From an uncultured Lachnoclostridium sp. (GTDB taxonomy: Bacteria; Bacillota; Clostridia; Lachnospirales; Lachnospiraceae): 64,000 nucleotides of DNA. The notes under the pieces are model-generated. The model did no database searches. It had not been told where the DNA came from and saw only the letters and a program-made list of their open reading frames with translations. Positions 17,365-26,800 of the stretch are shown in pieces (position 1 is the first letter of the stretch; every line of letters starts with the position of its first letter). The stretch is taken from NCBI GenBank assembly GCA_930986645.1, contig CAKNJS010000001.1, positions 159,086 through 223,085 of the forward strand. The letters run 5' to 3'. The translations under genes and the position numbers were made by a program.

Positions 17365-18270
17365 ATGAACCTGTATAATGAACTTTGCACCATTACCGGA
17401 GAGAAAAATGTCCTGAGAGATGAACCGATGTCAAGCCATACGACGTTCCGTATCGGAGGCCCGGCAGATTATTTTGTCATGCCGTCATCCGCTGAAGAGA
17501 TCAGAAAGATAACGGCGCTGTGTACAGAACAGGAGATTCCGTATTATATAATAGGAAACGGAAGCAATCTGCTTGTGGGAGACAGGGGATACAGAGGAGT
17601 TATCATACAGGTCTTTAAGAATATGAACAATATAGAGACGGAAGGAGCCATTATCCGGGCACAGGCGGGTGCACTGCTGTCAAAAGTGGCTGCAGCGGCA
17701 TATGAAGCCGGCATGGAAGGATTTGAGTTCGCTTCCGGCATTCCCGGCACACTGGGAGGTGCCGTCCGCATGAATGCGGGCGCGTACGGCGGTGAGATCA
17801 GACAGGTGCTCAAAAGTGCCGATGTGCTTACTCCGGAAGGGGAAGTGCTGACGCTTCCGGCAGAAGAGATGAAGATGGGATACCGGACCAGTATTGTCTC
17901 GAAGAGGGATTATGTAGTGCTGGGTGCAGAACTTGTCCTCAGGCCGGGAGAAAAAGAGAAAATCCGCGCGAAGATGGATGAACTGAAAGAAAAGAGGGTG
18001 TCTAAGCAGCCTCTGGAGTTTGGAAGCGCGGGAAGCACGTTTAAGAGACCGGAAGGATATTTTGCCGGAAAACTGATCGAAGATGCGGGATTGAGAGGAT
18101 TCCGTGTGGGAAATGCCCAAGTGTCGGAAAAACATTGTGGATTTGTGATCAACCGCGGCGGTGCGTCTGCAAAGGAAGTGTCAGAACTCATGGATTATAT
18201 TATCCGGCGGGTCGAGGAAACTTCAGGAGTGCGTCTTGAGCCGGAGGTAAAGAAGATAGGAGAATTTTGA
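17365..18270 (+). CDS. murB: UDP-N-acetylenolpyruvoylglucosamine reductase
   Basis: MurB reduces enolpyruvyl-UDP-GlcNAc to UDP-MurNAc with NADPH and FAD in the cytoplasm. The 301-residue protein contains HTTFRIGGPADYF (FAD-binding start), IIGNGSNLLVGDRGYRG, GFEFASGIPGTLGGAVRMNAGAYG, the catalytic-serine region GSAGSTFKRPEG and the C-terminal glutamate in LEPEVKKIG, as in type II MurB. The start is set at 17365 with GGAG upstream. It heads an operon with rapZ 3 bp downstream. Confidence 0.95.
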   Translation: MNLYNELCTITGEKNVLRDEPMSSHTTFRIGGPADYFVMPSSAEEIRKITALCTEQEIPYYIIGNGSNLLVGDRGYRGVIIQVFKNMNNIETEGAIIRAQAGALLSKVAAAAYEAGMEGFEFASGIPGTLGGAVRMNAGAYGGEIRQVLKSADVLTPEGEVLTLPAEEMKMGYRTSIVSKRDYVVLGAELVLRPGEKEKIRAKMDELKEKRVSKQPLEFGSAGSTFKRPEGYFAGKLIEDAGLRGFRVGNAQVSEKHCGFVINRGGASAKEVSELMDYIIRRVEETSGVRLEPEVKKIGEF

Positions 18271-18273
18271 TTT

Positions 18274-19155
18274 ATGCGTTTAGTTATTGTGACAGGAATG
18301 TCCGGTGCCGGAAAAACAACTGCTCTTAAGATGCTGGAAGATATGGGGTATTTTTGTGTGGACAATCTGCCGATCCCGCTCCTTCCGCGTTTTGTGGAGA
18401 TGTTCAGTGAGCCTGAGGAAAAGATTAAGAACATTGCGCTGGGGATTGACGTAAGAGGCGGTCAGGATTTCAGCGGCCTTCAGGACGTGCTTGACGAGAT
18501 GGATGATAAGCAGATCCGCTTTGAAATCCTTTTTCTGGATGCGCAGGACGATGTGCTTATTAAACGGTATAAAGAGACAAGGAGACAGCATCCGCTGAGC
18601 GGCTCCGGCAGGGTGGATACCGGGATTGCTAAGGAGCGTGAGAAGATCATGTTTCTTAAAATGCGTGCCACATATATTCTGGATACGAGCAAGATGCTTA
18701 CCAGAGAACTGAAATTGGAACTGGAGAAGATTTTCGTAAAAGGAGAGAGCTTCTGCAATCTTTATATTACAGTGATGTCGTTCGGGTTTAAGTACGGGAT
18801 CCCTCAGGATTCGGATCTGGTTTTTGATGTGCGGTTCCTGCCGAATCCCTATTATATAGATGAACTGAGAGAGAAGACGGGAAATGACCCTGAGGTTCAG
18901 GATTATGTTATGGAAAATGATAAAGCGCAGATTTTCCTTGATAAACTGACGGATATGATTGATTTCCTTATTCCGAACTATATATTAGAAGGGAAAAATC
19001 AGTTAATTATTTCAATCGGATGTACGGGAGGCAAGCACCGCTCAGTGACTCTCGCAAATGCCCTGTACCAGAAACTGGATAAACAGGAAAATTACGGAGT
19101 GCGCATCGAACACCGCGATATCGGCAAGGATGCGGTAACGAAGAGAAAAGAGTGA
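18274..19155 (+). CDS. rapZ: RapZ/YvcJ family nucleotide-binding protein
   Basis: This 293-residue P-loop protein has Walker A GMSGAGKT at 8-15 and the C-terminal signature IGCTGGKHRSVTLAN of the family. In E. coli RapZ is an RNase adaptor controlling glmS through small RNAs; in B. subtilis YvcJ is an NTPase linked to competence. The genes rapZ, whiA and an HPr/Crh homologue are neighbours here as yvcJ, yvcL and crh are in Bacillus. The yvcK gene found between them in Bacillus is absent. Confidence 0.93.
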   Translation: MRLVIVTGMSGAGKTTALKMLEDMGYFCVDNLPIPLLPRFVEMFSEPEEKIKNIALGIDVRGGQDFSGLQDVLDEMDDKQIRFEILFLDAQDDVLIKRYKETRRQHPLSGSGRVDTGIAKEREKIMFLKMRATYILDTSKMLTRELKLELEKIFVKGESFCNLYITVMSFGFKYGIPQDSDLVFDVRFLPNPYYIDELREKTGNDPEVQDYVMENDKAQIFLDKLTDMIDFLIPNYILEGKNQLIISIGCTGGKHRSVTLANALYQKLDKQENYGVRIEHRDIGKDAVTKRKE

Positions 19156-19162
19156 TGCTGAT

Positions 19163-20122
19163 ATGTCATTTTCTGGAAAAGTAAGAGAGGAACTGGCCGG
19201 GAATATCAGTCCGGCAAGACACTGCCAGATTGCGGAGCTGACCGCGTTTATCGGACTGTGCGGGACAATCGTATTCAATCGATTTGACCGCTGCAGCATT
19301 AAAATTCATTCGGAAAATTTTCTTGTTGCAAGAAAAGTCTTTACATTGATAGAAAAAACATTTAATATTAGAACTGATATCTCAATCAGGAGAAACATTG
19401 CGAAACAAAGCGTGTCATATGCTGTTATTGTACGGCGGCATGAGGACGCTTTTCGCATCCTTCAGGCCACAAAGATGATTGGAGACCACAGGGGAAATGC
19501 AGATGACATTCATCCGTTCAGCCTGCTCGTTCTTCAACAGATGTGCTGCAGGAGAGCTTTCCTGCGCGGCGCATATCAGGCGGCCGGATCTATGAGTGAT
19601 CCGAAGAAGTCCTATCATTTCGAGATTGTCTGTTCGCTGCCGGAGGCGGCGGAGCGGATCCGCGAAGTAATATGCAGTTTCGGGCTGGCGGCCAAGATTG
19701 TGAAAAGGAAGAAGTCATATGTGGTGTACCTGAAAGAAGGTTCCCAGATAGTAGATATCCTTAATGTGATGGAAGCGCATATATCTTTGATGGAACTGGA
19801 GAACGTCCGGATCTTGAAAGAAATGCGCAATTCTGTGAACAGGAAGGTGAACTGCGAGACTGCCAATATTAATAAGACCGTGTCGGCAGCAGTAAAACAG
19901 GTCGAGGACATTACATATCTGAGAGATACAGTCGGATTTGAGCATATGCCGGATAATCTTGTGGAGGCGGCAGCTGCACGTCTTGAAAATCCGGACGCGA
20001 CTCTGAAAGAACTGGGAGAGAAACTGGATCCCCCGGTGGGAAAGTCAGGTATCAATCACAGGCTGCGCAGACTTAGTGAAATGGCAGACAAGGTAAGGCA
20101 GGAACAAGGAGGATTATTATGA
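19163..20122 (+). CDS. whiA: WhiA sporulation/cell-division regulator
   Basis: This 319-residue protein has a degenerate LAGLIDADG homing-endonuclease-like N-terminal domain (AFLRGAYQAAGSMSDPKKSYHFEI at about 132-155) and a C-terminal helix-turn-helix (LKELGEKLDPPVGKSGINHRLRRL near 278-301). Known WhiA proteins bind DNA and influence division and chromosome segregation in Firmicutes, and are transcription factors for sporulation in Streptomyces. It overlaps the HPr-like gene by 4 bp. Confidence 0.95.
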   Translation: MSFSGKVREELAGNISPARHCQIAELTAFIGLCGTIVFNRFDRCSIKIHSENFLVARKVFTLIEKTFNIRTDISIRRNIAKQSVSYAVIVRRHEDAFRILQATKMIGDHRGNADDIHPFSLLVLQQMCCRRAFLRGAYQAAGSMSDPKKSYHFEIVCSLPEAAERIREVICSFGLAAKIVKRKKSYVVYLKEGSQIVDILNVMEAHISLMELENVRILKEMRNSVNRKVNCETANINKTVSAAVKQVEDITYLRDTVGFEHMPDNLVEAAAARLENPDATLKELGEKLDPPVGKSGINHRLRRLSEMADKVRQEQGGLL

Positions 20123-20379
20123 TTAAAACACCTGTTGTAGTTAAGACAGAAGAAGGATTTGACGGCAGACCGATTGCCCTGCTTGTACAGCAAGCAAGTC
20201 AGTATGCGAGTAAAGTTTACATTCAGATCGGCGAGAAAAATATTAACGCTAAGAGCATTATGGGTATGATGAGCCTGAGCCTTGCAGACGGTGAGCAGAT
20301 TACCGTAGTTACCGAAGGAGAGGATGAGAAGAAGGCGGCAGAGGGAATAAAAACATTTTTTGCAAATAATGTTAAATAA
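20119..20379 (+). CDS. HPr/Crh-like protein with Asp in place of His15
   Basis: The 86-residue HPr-fold protein keeps the regulatory serine at position 46 (AKSIMGMMSL). The active-site motif, normally GLHARP with His15, reads GFDGRP with Asp at exactly position 15. It therefore cannot carry phosphate in the sugar PTS but could still be phosphorylated by HPr kinase on Ser46, as Crh of B. subtilis does as a cofactor for CcpA. Crh also lies directly downstream of whiA (yvcL) in Bacillus. The ATGA overlap with whiA implies coupling. Confidence 0.88.
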   Translation: MIKTPVVVKTEEGFDGRPIALLVQQASQYASKVYIQIGEKNINAKSIMGMMSLSLADGEQITVVTEGEDEKKAAEGIKTFFANNVK

Positions 20380-20449
20380 GCCGTGATAACTTCCGCCGGC
20401 ATATCCGGCAGTATTTAATATAGAAGATTCAGAAGAAGATGTAAGAGGG

Positions 20450-20474
20450 GGCTGTGCGTTAGTACAGCCTTTTT
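20450..20474 (+). terminator. Intrinsic terminator of the murB operon
   Basis: The stem GGCTGT/ACAGCC (20450-20455 with 20464-20469) with an 8-nt loop is followed by T5, about 70 bp after the HPr-like gene. Confidence 0.8.
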
Positions 20475-20514
20475 CTGTCAAAATAATCGGATTATACAGG
20501 GGAGGGTATAGAGG

Positions 20515-21453
20515 ATGAAAAAGATGCTGTTTATTTATAATCCTAATGCGGGAACGGGGACGTTGAAACCAAAACTGTCCGATGTGCTGGATATTTTTAC
20601 AAAAGCCGGGTATGAGGTGACGGTATATCCGACGCAGAAATATCATGACGGGGCGGATAAGATGGAGAACTGTGCTGAAGGATACGATCTGATTGTCTGC
20701 AGCGGGGGAGACGGGACTCTGGATGAGGTGATGACCGGGATGCGGATGAGATCTTACAAAGCGCCGCTCGGTTATATACCGGCGGGGACGACGAACGATT
20801 TCGCGACGAGTCTGGGAATCCCGAAAGACATTCTGGCAGCGGCAGATACGGCGGTTAACGGTGTTCCGTTCCCATGTGATGTGGGGACTTTTAATAATGA
20901 TTATTTTATCTATATTGCGGCATTTGGACTTTTTACAGATGTCTCCTATGAAACGAAGCAGAGTATGAAGAATATCCTTGGACATCTCGCGTATGTGCTG
21001 GAAGGAGCGAAGAGGATATTTAATATTCCGTCTTACAAGATCAGGGTGGTTCACGACGGAGAAGAGATAGAAGATGAGTTTATTTATGGAATGGTTACGA
21101 ACTCCAGATCCGTGGGCGGCTTTAGCGGGATTATCGGACCGGATGTAGTGTTTGATGATGGAGAATTTGAGGTGACGCTGATCAAGACCCCAAAGAATCC
21201 TCTGGAGCTCAACGATCTGCTTGGAGCCATTATGCTCAGACAGATTAATCCGGACCGTATGTATTCGTTTAAGTCGGGATGTATACGGTTCGAATCTATG
21301 GAGGCGATACCGTGGACGCTGGATGGTGAATATGGCGGAACCCATGAGGAAGTCACTGTGCGCAACAACAGACAGGCGCTTCAGATAATGGTCAGACAGG
21401 AAGTCGCGGCAGGACTTTCGGCAGAAAAAATGGCGGTGGAAACAGCTGAATAA
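20515..21453 (+). CDS. Diacylglycerol kinase-family lipid kinase (DagK/YegS-like)
   Basis: This 312-residue protein starts with FIYNPNAGTG (nucleotide loop) and carries the catalytic GGDGTLDEV motif at about 64-72. PAGTTNDFA follows, and the C-terminal beta domain includes WTLDGEYGG. Enzymes of this family phosphorylate diacylglycerol or related lipids; DgkB recycles diacylglycerol from lipoteichoic acid synthesis. The ATG is preceded by GGGAGGG and AGAGG. It is the last chromosomal gene before tRNA-Glu. Confidence 0.92.
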   Translation: MKKMLFIYNPNAGTGTLKPKLSDVLDIFTKAGYEVTVYPTQKYHDGADKMENCAEGYDLIVCSGGDGTLDEVMTGMRMRSYKAPLGYIPAGTTNDFATSLGIPKDILAAADTAVNGVPFPCDVGTFNNDYFIYIAAFGLFTDVSYETKQSMKNILGHLAYVLEGAKRIFNIPSYKIRVVHDGEEIEDEFIYGMVTNSRSVGGFSGIIGPDVVFDDGEFEVTLIKTPKNPLELNDLLGAIMLRQINPDRMYSFKSGCIRFESMEAIPWTLDGEYGGTHEEVTVRNNRQALQIMVRQEVAAGLSAEKMAVETAE

Positions 21454-21517
21454 ATGCGCCTCCGGACGTCGACTGGCTGAGCTCTTACAAAAAATGTAAA
21501 AAAATGAAAAAAAGTAC

Positions 21518-21546
21518 TTGCATCTTATTCATCTATATGATATAGT
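21518..21546 (+). promoter_or_regulatory. Promoter of tRNA-Glu
   Basis: The -35 box TTGCAT (21518-21523) and -10 box TATAGT (21541-21546) have a 17-bp spacer, in the AT-rich stretch before the tRNA gene. Confidence 0.75.
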
Positions 21547-21549
21547 AAT

Positions 21550-21580
21550 ATTCGCTGTGAGGGACAAATGCACAGCGAAT
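21550..21580 (+). other. Perfect 10-bp inverted repeat in the tRNA leader
   Basis: ATTCGCTGTG (21550-21559) and CACAGCGAAT (21571-21580) pair perfectly around an 11-nt loop, between the -10 box and the tRNA 5' end. It may guide 5' processing or be a leftover symmetric site. Transcription should start within the left arm. Confidence 0.6.
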
Positions 21581-21588
21581 ATGAATAA

Positions 21589-21660
21589 GGCTCCGTGGTC
21601 AAGCGGTCAAGACGCTAGCCTCTCACGCTGGAATCAGGGGTTCGATTCCCCTCGGAGTCA
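21589..21660 (+). tRNA. tRNA-Glu (anticodon CTC)
   Basis: The 72-nt gene has a 7-bp acceptor stem (GGCTCCG with CGGAGTC, one G-T pair), the D arm GTGGTCAAGCGGTCAAGAC, an anticodon stem CTAGC/GCTGG around loop CTCTCAC giving anticodon CTC, and a T arm with TTCGATT. The discriminator is A and CCA is not encoded. The last 24 nt (21637-21660) recur at 61073-61096, marking the integration site of the ICE. Confidence 0.95.
21637..21660 (+). repeat. Left attachment core (attL) within tRNA-Glu
   Basis: The 24 bp covering the T arm and 3' acceptor strand of tRNA-Glu are identical to 61073-61096. The element thereby keeps the tRNA intact. Confidence 0.9.
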
Positions 21661-21664
21661 CTTG

Positions 21665-21691
21665 AAAAGCCTTGGAAACAGGGCTTTTTTT
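21665..21691 (+). terminator. tRNA-Glu terminator inside the ICE end
   Basis: A short stem AAGCCT/GGGCTT (21667-21672 with 21681-21686) is followed by a T-run. The same sequence recurs past the right att core at 61101-61128. Confidence 0.7.
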
Positions 21692-21698
21692 CGTATCT

Positions 21699-21729
21699 GG
21701 TAATCAAGAGGTAATCAAAAAGGTAATCA
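21699..21729 (+). repeat. Left integrase arm-type sites (three GGTAATCA repeats)
   Basis: GGTAATCA occurs at 21699-21706, 21710-21717 and 21722-21729, 11 and 12 bp apart, so all face the same side of the helix. The same motif occurs at the right end (60994-61020). Such arrays are typical arm-binding sites of the N-terminal domain of tyrosine integrases. Confidence 0.65.
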
Positions 21730-21826
21730 GACATATGTTCGATTGTCTAATACATAATAAGGAGGAAGATCTGTACATATTGTAAATACCTCATATCACA
21801 GGAAATTATAGAAAATTATTACATAG

Positions 21827-21863
21827 CCGGTTGATTTTCCTACGAGAGTCAATCGGTTTTTTT
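21827..21863 (+). terminator. Terminator-like hairpin before parA
   Basis: A 10-bp stem (21827-21836 with 21847-21856, two G-T pairs) is followed by T7. It is preceded by TTACATAGCC and followed by ATGCCC, like the hairpin at 30906-30945. A related but weaker hairpin (21876-21904) lies just downstream. The remainder of 21730-21937 holds no gene. Confidence 0.65.
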
Positions 21864-21937
21864 ATGCCCATTTACATAGCCATTTCCCACAAAGGAGTGG
21901 CTATTACTATATCCGCGAAAGGAGGGAACTATTTACA

Positions 21938-22762
21938 ATGCAGAAATGCAAGGTGATTGCGATTGCCAATCAGAAAGGGGGAACAGGAAAGACTACGACA
22001 ACAGTGAACTTAGGTATTGGACTTGCAAATGAGGGCAAGAAAGTTCTGCTTGTGGACTGTGATCCGCAGTCCGATCTTACGACATCTTTAGGATGGCAGG
22101 GAGAAGATATTTCGCTCACACTGTCTGTACTCATGGAGCAGATGATCCGTGATGAACCGGTAGATGTGCATGAGGCAATTTTACATCATGCCGAGGGAGT
22201 CGATTTGATTCCTTCAAACATTGAACTGTCCGGAATGGAAGTTATGCTGGTGAATGCCATGAGCCGGGAGTTTACATTAAAATCCTGTCTGTCAGAGATG
22301 CGGAAAGATTATGACTATATCCTGTTAGACTGCATGCCGAGTTTAGGCATGCTGACAATCAACGCTCTTGCAGCGGCAGACAGTGTAATTGTTCCGGTAC
22401 AGGCTCATTATCTCCCGCTCAAGGGTATGACACAGTTGGTAAAAACCATCCGAAAAGTACAAAGACAGATCAATCCGCAACTAAAGGTGGACGGCGTGGT
22501 ACTGACACTGGCTGATATGAGGACGAATCTGGCGAAAACAACTGCAGAGTGCCTGAAAGAAAACTACGGAAAAATGTTGAAGATTTATGACACGATTATT
22601 CCCGTAGGAATTAAGGCGGCAGAGACCAGTACAGTAGGGAAAAGCATTTATGCGTATGACGGGAGAAGTACCGTTGCGAAAGCATACCGGGAGTTTACGC
22701 GGGAGGTGATACAGGGTGACGAAAAGAAACGTCATAGAGATGAACCTGCCCAAAGCAGATGA
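21938..22762 (+). CDS. ParA/Soj-family partition ATPase
   Basis: This 274-residue protein has the deviant Walker [10 protein letters not shown] near residue 14, [13 protein letters not shown] at about 41-53 and [12 protein letters not shown] as Walker B. ParA ATPases move DNA by cycling on nucleoid DNA with a ParB partner. The ATG has GGAGGG upstream, and the gene overlaps parB by 47 bp. In ICEs, partition genes stabilise the excised, replicating circle. Confidence 0.93.
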   Translation: MQKCKVIAIANQKGGTGKTTTTVNLGIGLANEGKKVLLVDCDPQSDLTTSLGWQGEDISLTLSVLMEQMIRDEPVDVHEAILHHAEGVDLIPSNIELSGMEVMLVNAMSREFTLKSCLSEMRKDYDYILLDCMPSLGMLTINALAAADSVIVPVQAHYLPLKGMTQLVKTIRKVQRQINPQLKVDGVVLTLADMRTNLAKTTAECLKENYGKMLKIYDTIIPVGIKAAETSTVGKSIYAYDGRSTVAKAYREFTREVIQGDEKKRHRDEPAQSR

Positions 22763-23651
22763 CCTGTTCAGTACGCAGGAAGAGCGCGACAATGAAAACC
22801 GAGAGTATGTAAAAGCAATCCCATTAGATCAGATTTATGACTTCCCGAATCATCCGTTTAAGGTACGGATGGATGAAAAGATGCTGGAGATGATCGAGAG
22901 TGTGCAGGAATACGGCGTTCTGTCTCCGGCAGTCGTCCGACCAAAGGAGGACGGCACCTATGAGATGATCGCCGGACACCGCAGGAAACTGGCAAGTCAA
23001 AGGGCGGGTCGCTCAGATATGCCGTGCATTGTGCGAGATCTGACAGATGAAGAGGCAACAATTATCATGGTTGACTCCAATCTTCAGCGTGAAGAGATAT
23101 TGCCGTCCGAGAAAGCCTTTGCTTATAAGATGAAACTGGATGCAATGAAAAGACAGGCAGGGAGACCAAGTAAAAATTTGTCGCCACTGGCGACAGATTT
23201 AATCGGCAAGCGATCAGATGAGATTTTAGGAGCACAAGTTGGTGAAAGTAAAGATCAGATTCGCAGATATATCCGCCTCACAGAACTTATCAAGCCAATT
23301 CTTGACATGGTGGATGATAAAAAGATTGCTTTACGACCTGCTGTGGAATTGTCTTATCTCTCTCAGGACCAGCAGGAGATGCTTTTGGACACCATGCAAT
23401 TACAGGATTGCACACCGAGCCACGCGCAGGCAATTAAATTGCGTAAGTTTGCAGAAGAGGGCAGACTGAATGAAGATGTGATCTTATCAATCATGTCGGA
23501 AGAAAAAGGAAACCAAAAAGAACAGTTCCGTATACCAAGAGAACGTATCAATAAATATTTTTCTCCGGGGGCGTCTGTCAAGCAGATCGAAGATACGATT
23601 ATCAAGGCATTGGAACTGTACCGTAAAAGGGAGCGGAGCAGGGAACGTTAA
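22716..23651 (+). CDS. ParB/Spo0J-family partition protein
   Basis: The 311-residue product begins with GTG behind GGAGGTGAT. It shows the ParB N-terminal CTPase/nuclease-fold motifs ([21 protein letters not shown], then [16 protein letters not shown]) and a central helix-turn-helix region (about 150-205). The C-terminal 40 residues ([22 protein letters not shown]) are probably the dimer helix. It forms a pair with the overlapping ParA. No parS-like palindrome was recognised nearby. Confidence 0.92.
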   Translation: MTKRNVIEMNLPKADDLFSTQEERDNENREYVKAIPLDQIYDFPNHPFKVRMDEKMLEMIESVQEYGVLSPAVVRPKEDGTYEMIAGHRRKLASQRAGRSDMPCIVRDLTDEEATIIMVDSNLQREEILPSEKAFAYKMKLDAMKRQAGRPSKNLSPLATDLIGKRSDEILGAQVGESKDQIRRYIRLTELIKPILDMVDDKKIALRPAVELSYLSQDQQEMLLDTMQLQDCTPSHAQAIKLRKFAEEGRLNEDVILSIMSEEKGNQKEQFRIPRERINKYFSPGASVKQIEDTIIKALELYRKRERSRER

Positions 23652-23699
23652 GGGCTTTCCGCCGAGGGAGAAGTCTCTCCATCGGCAGGAAAGCCTTTT
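23651..23699 (+). terminator. Intrinsic terminator after parB
   Basis: A long stem (23653-23668 with 23679-23695, with a small bulge) ends in a TTTTG tail directly after the parB stop. Confidence 0.7.
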
Positions 23700-23825
23700 G
23701 TCGTTCTCCCCCTTCCCACACCCTACCCCCTCTGGATTACCAGCCCATACCAGCCGAAAAGAGAAAGGTATCGCTGTACAGTAAATCATTCAGAGAGGGG
23801 GATTTCAGAGGAAAGGAAAAAAGTG

Positions 23826-26800
23826 ATGAAAGAAAAGAAGAAACATGGAAGAAGAGTGACAGCATTCCTTTTGAGTGTGGTCACGGCTTTGACAACGATA
23901 TTCTCGTCCGGACTGCCTGTACTGGCGGCAGATGGAACAATCCAGTTTAATTCTGGTGAATATATCTCTTATGGGGATTATCGCACTACGAAAATGACGT
24001 TTGACGGGGATAACGTGGCATATTGTGTGGAACCTTTGAAGAAAACGCCACAGGCAGGAACCTATTCCTATAACCTGATGGCAACAGATTCTCCGGTGAG
24101 GAAAGCACTATATTACCTTCCCGGTGGATATGGTTATGATGCCAATATCAAAGATCAGTATTTAAGTGGCTGGTCAGAGGATCAAGCCTATGTGATCGGA
24201 CACCTGACCGTGGCTTATATTTATTCCGGGTATGACGCGGAAAGCGGGGCATTTTATGGTGCGCCACAGAACTATATCGACAAGGCAATCGCAGTTGCAA
24301 ATGCGATCAGTGCATTGCCGAATCCGCCCCAGTCTTTTCGGGCGTTTATTGTACCGTCAAATAACGATCAGACCATTGCCGGGAGCTGGTATCAGAAACC
24401 TTACGGCTATATTGAAATCCGTAAATCAACTGCAAATGAGGAAATTTCCGGAGAGAATGGAAATTACAGTCTTGCTGGAGCAGAGTATGGCGTGTACAAC
24501 GGGGAGACACAGGTAACAACTTTGGTGACAGACGATGATGGCTATGCAAAGTCTGGAGAGCTGGAGAGTGGAAGTTATACGATTCGGGAGCTGAAAGCCT
24601 CACCGGGCTATGCTGTTGATACGCAAAGTTATAACGTAACTGTGGAATCAGACGTGACAGTTTCTGTGGAGGTAACAGAAGTGCCGCAGAGCAATCCTTT
24701 GAGCCTGCTGGTGAAGAAGATTGATTCTGAGACCGGAGAGGGAACAGTGCAGGGAAATGCATCTCTTGCCGGGGCGGAATTTGCCGTGAAATATTATACC
24801 GTACAGTCCGATGATGATCCGGCGGCATCTGGTACAGAGCCTGAGAGGACATGGATCTTCCGGACAGATGAGGAGGGCAGGATCGAGTTTACGAGCAAAT
24901 ATCTGGTATCCGGGGATGAATTCTATTATCAGATGGACGGAACAACACCCTGTGTGCCGCTGGGAACGGTAACGGTACAGGAGACAAAAGCGCCGGAAGG
25001 GTATCTGTTAAATGAATCTGTCTTTGTACAGAAGATCGTGGTAGGGGGAACGATGGAGACGGTGGAGACGGTGGAGTGCTACCAGACCACGACTGTTGCC
25101 GATCAGGTCTACAGGGGAGATCTGGAGTTTGTGAAAGTATCGGATGGAGACCTGAACCGTCTGGCGGATGTTCCATTTTCGATTACGTCAAAAACAACAG
25201 GTGAAAGCCATGTGATCGTAACAGATTGGAACGGGTATGCCAGCACATCTGCTGACTGGACGCCCCATACATCTAATACAAACCGCGGGGAGAGCTCATC
25301 TGATGGTATCTGGTTCGGAACAGGCGAGCCGGATGATACAAAGGGAGCGCTACCTTATGATACTTATGTGATCGAAGAGCAGCGGTGCGAGACGAATGAG
25401 GGGATGAATCTGCTTAAGATTGAAGTGACCGTATACCGGGATTCTGTGACGATTGATTTGGGAACGCTGACGGACGACCGGATCGAGATCGGAACGACTG
25501 CATTGGATCAGGAGACTGGATTTCATCTCTCTAACCCGGATCAGAAAGTTACCTTGATTGATACGGTAGAATACGAGGGATTGAAAAAAGGAGTGGAATA
25601 CAGGCTGACCGGGACACTGATGGATCAGGAAACGGGAGAGCCAATCCTTGTGGACGGAAAGGCAGTGACCGCAGAGACAACATTTACGGCGAAGAAATCC
25701 AGCGGCAGCGTTGAGGTGGAATTTACCTTTGACGGAAGTGGGCTGCAGGGCAAAACGATCGTTGTGTTTGAGGAACTTTATCAGGAAGACTTAAAATTAG
25801 CGGTTCATGCAGATCTGGAAGATAAAGACCAGACCATCTATTTCCCGAAAGTAGGTACAAAGGTAGCGGATACGGAGACCAGGGAGCAGATCGCCAATGC
25901 AGGAAAGGAAGTAAAACTGACGGATACCGTTTCTTATGAAAACCTTGTAGCTGGGGAGAAATACCGGCTGACCGGCACTTTGATGGATCAGGAGACAGGA
26001 GAGGCGATCTTAGTGGATGGAAAAGAAGTGACCGGAGAGACTGAATTTACCGCAGAGGAATCTTCCGGTACAGCCGAAGTCGCCTTTTCCTTCGATGGAA
26101 GTACACTGGCAGGTAAGACCGTAGTGGTATTCGAGAAACTCTGGTATGGGGATGAGCAGATCGGTTTCCATGAAGATCTGGACAGCAAAGAGCAGACGCT
26201 GGTATTCCCTGAGATCAAGACCGAGGCGAAGAACCCGGCAACAGACAGTCAGGTGGGAACTGCGGAGCAGGAGACGACAATCCTTGATACAGTGTCTTAT
26301 CATAACCTGATCCCCGGCAAGGAGTACACCCTGAGAGGTGTGTTGATGGATCAGGAGACAGGGGAAGAATTTCTGGTCAATGGAGAGCCGGTGACATCGG
26401 AAGTTGAATTTACTCCGTCTGAACCGAATGGAAGTGTGGAGATGACATTTACTTTTGACGGAAGCGCGCTGACAGGAAAGACACTGGTGGTATTTGAGGA
26501 TGTTTATTACAACGAAAAAACTGTAGCCAGTCATGCAGAGATCGAGTCTGATCCACAGAGTATTTATTATCCGGAGATTGGAACACAGGCAAAGGATGGT
26601 GAGGACGGAGATCAGGAGGCAAAAGCAGATAAAGAGGTAACGATCATTGATACTGTCTCTTATAAAAACCTTACACCAGGGCTGACCTATCAGGTTTCCG
26701 GTGTACTCATGGATAAAAGTACAGGTGCGGAGCTGCTGATTAATGGAGAAGCTGTGAACGGACAGACAGAGTTTGTGCCGGAGAGTGCAGAGGGAACCGT

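Noticed and set aside
20056..21345. 429-codon open frame on the minus strand opposite the DAG-kinase-like gene
   Set aside because: It is antisense to a clearly conserved gene and the tail of whiA, has no ribosome site, and its product lacks any protein-family pattern.
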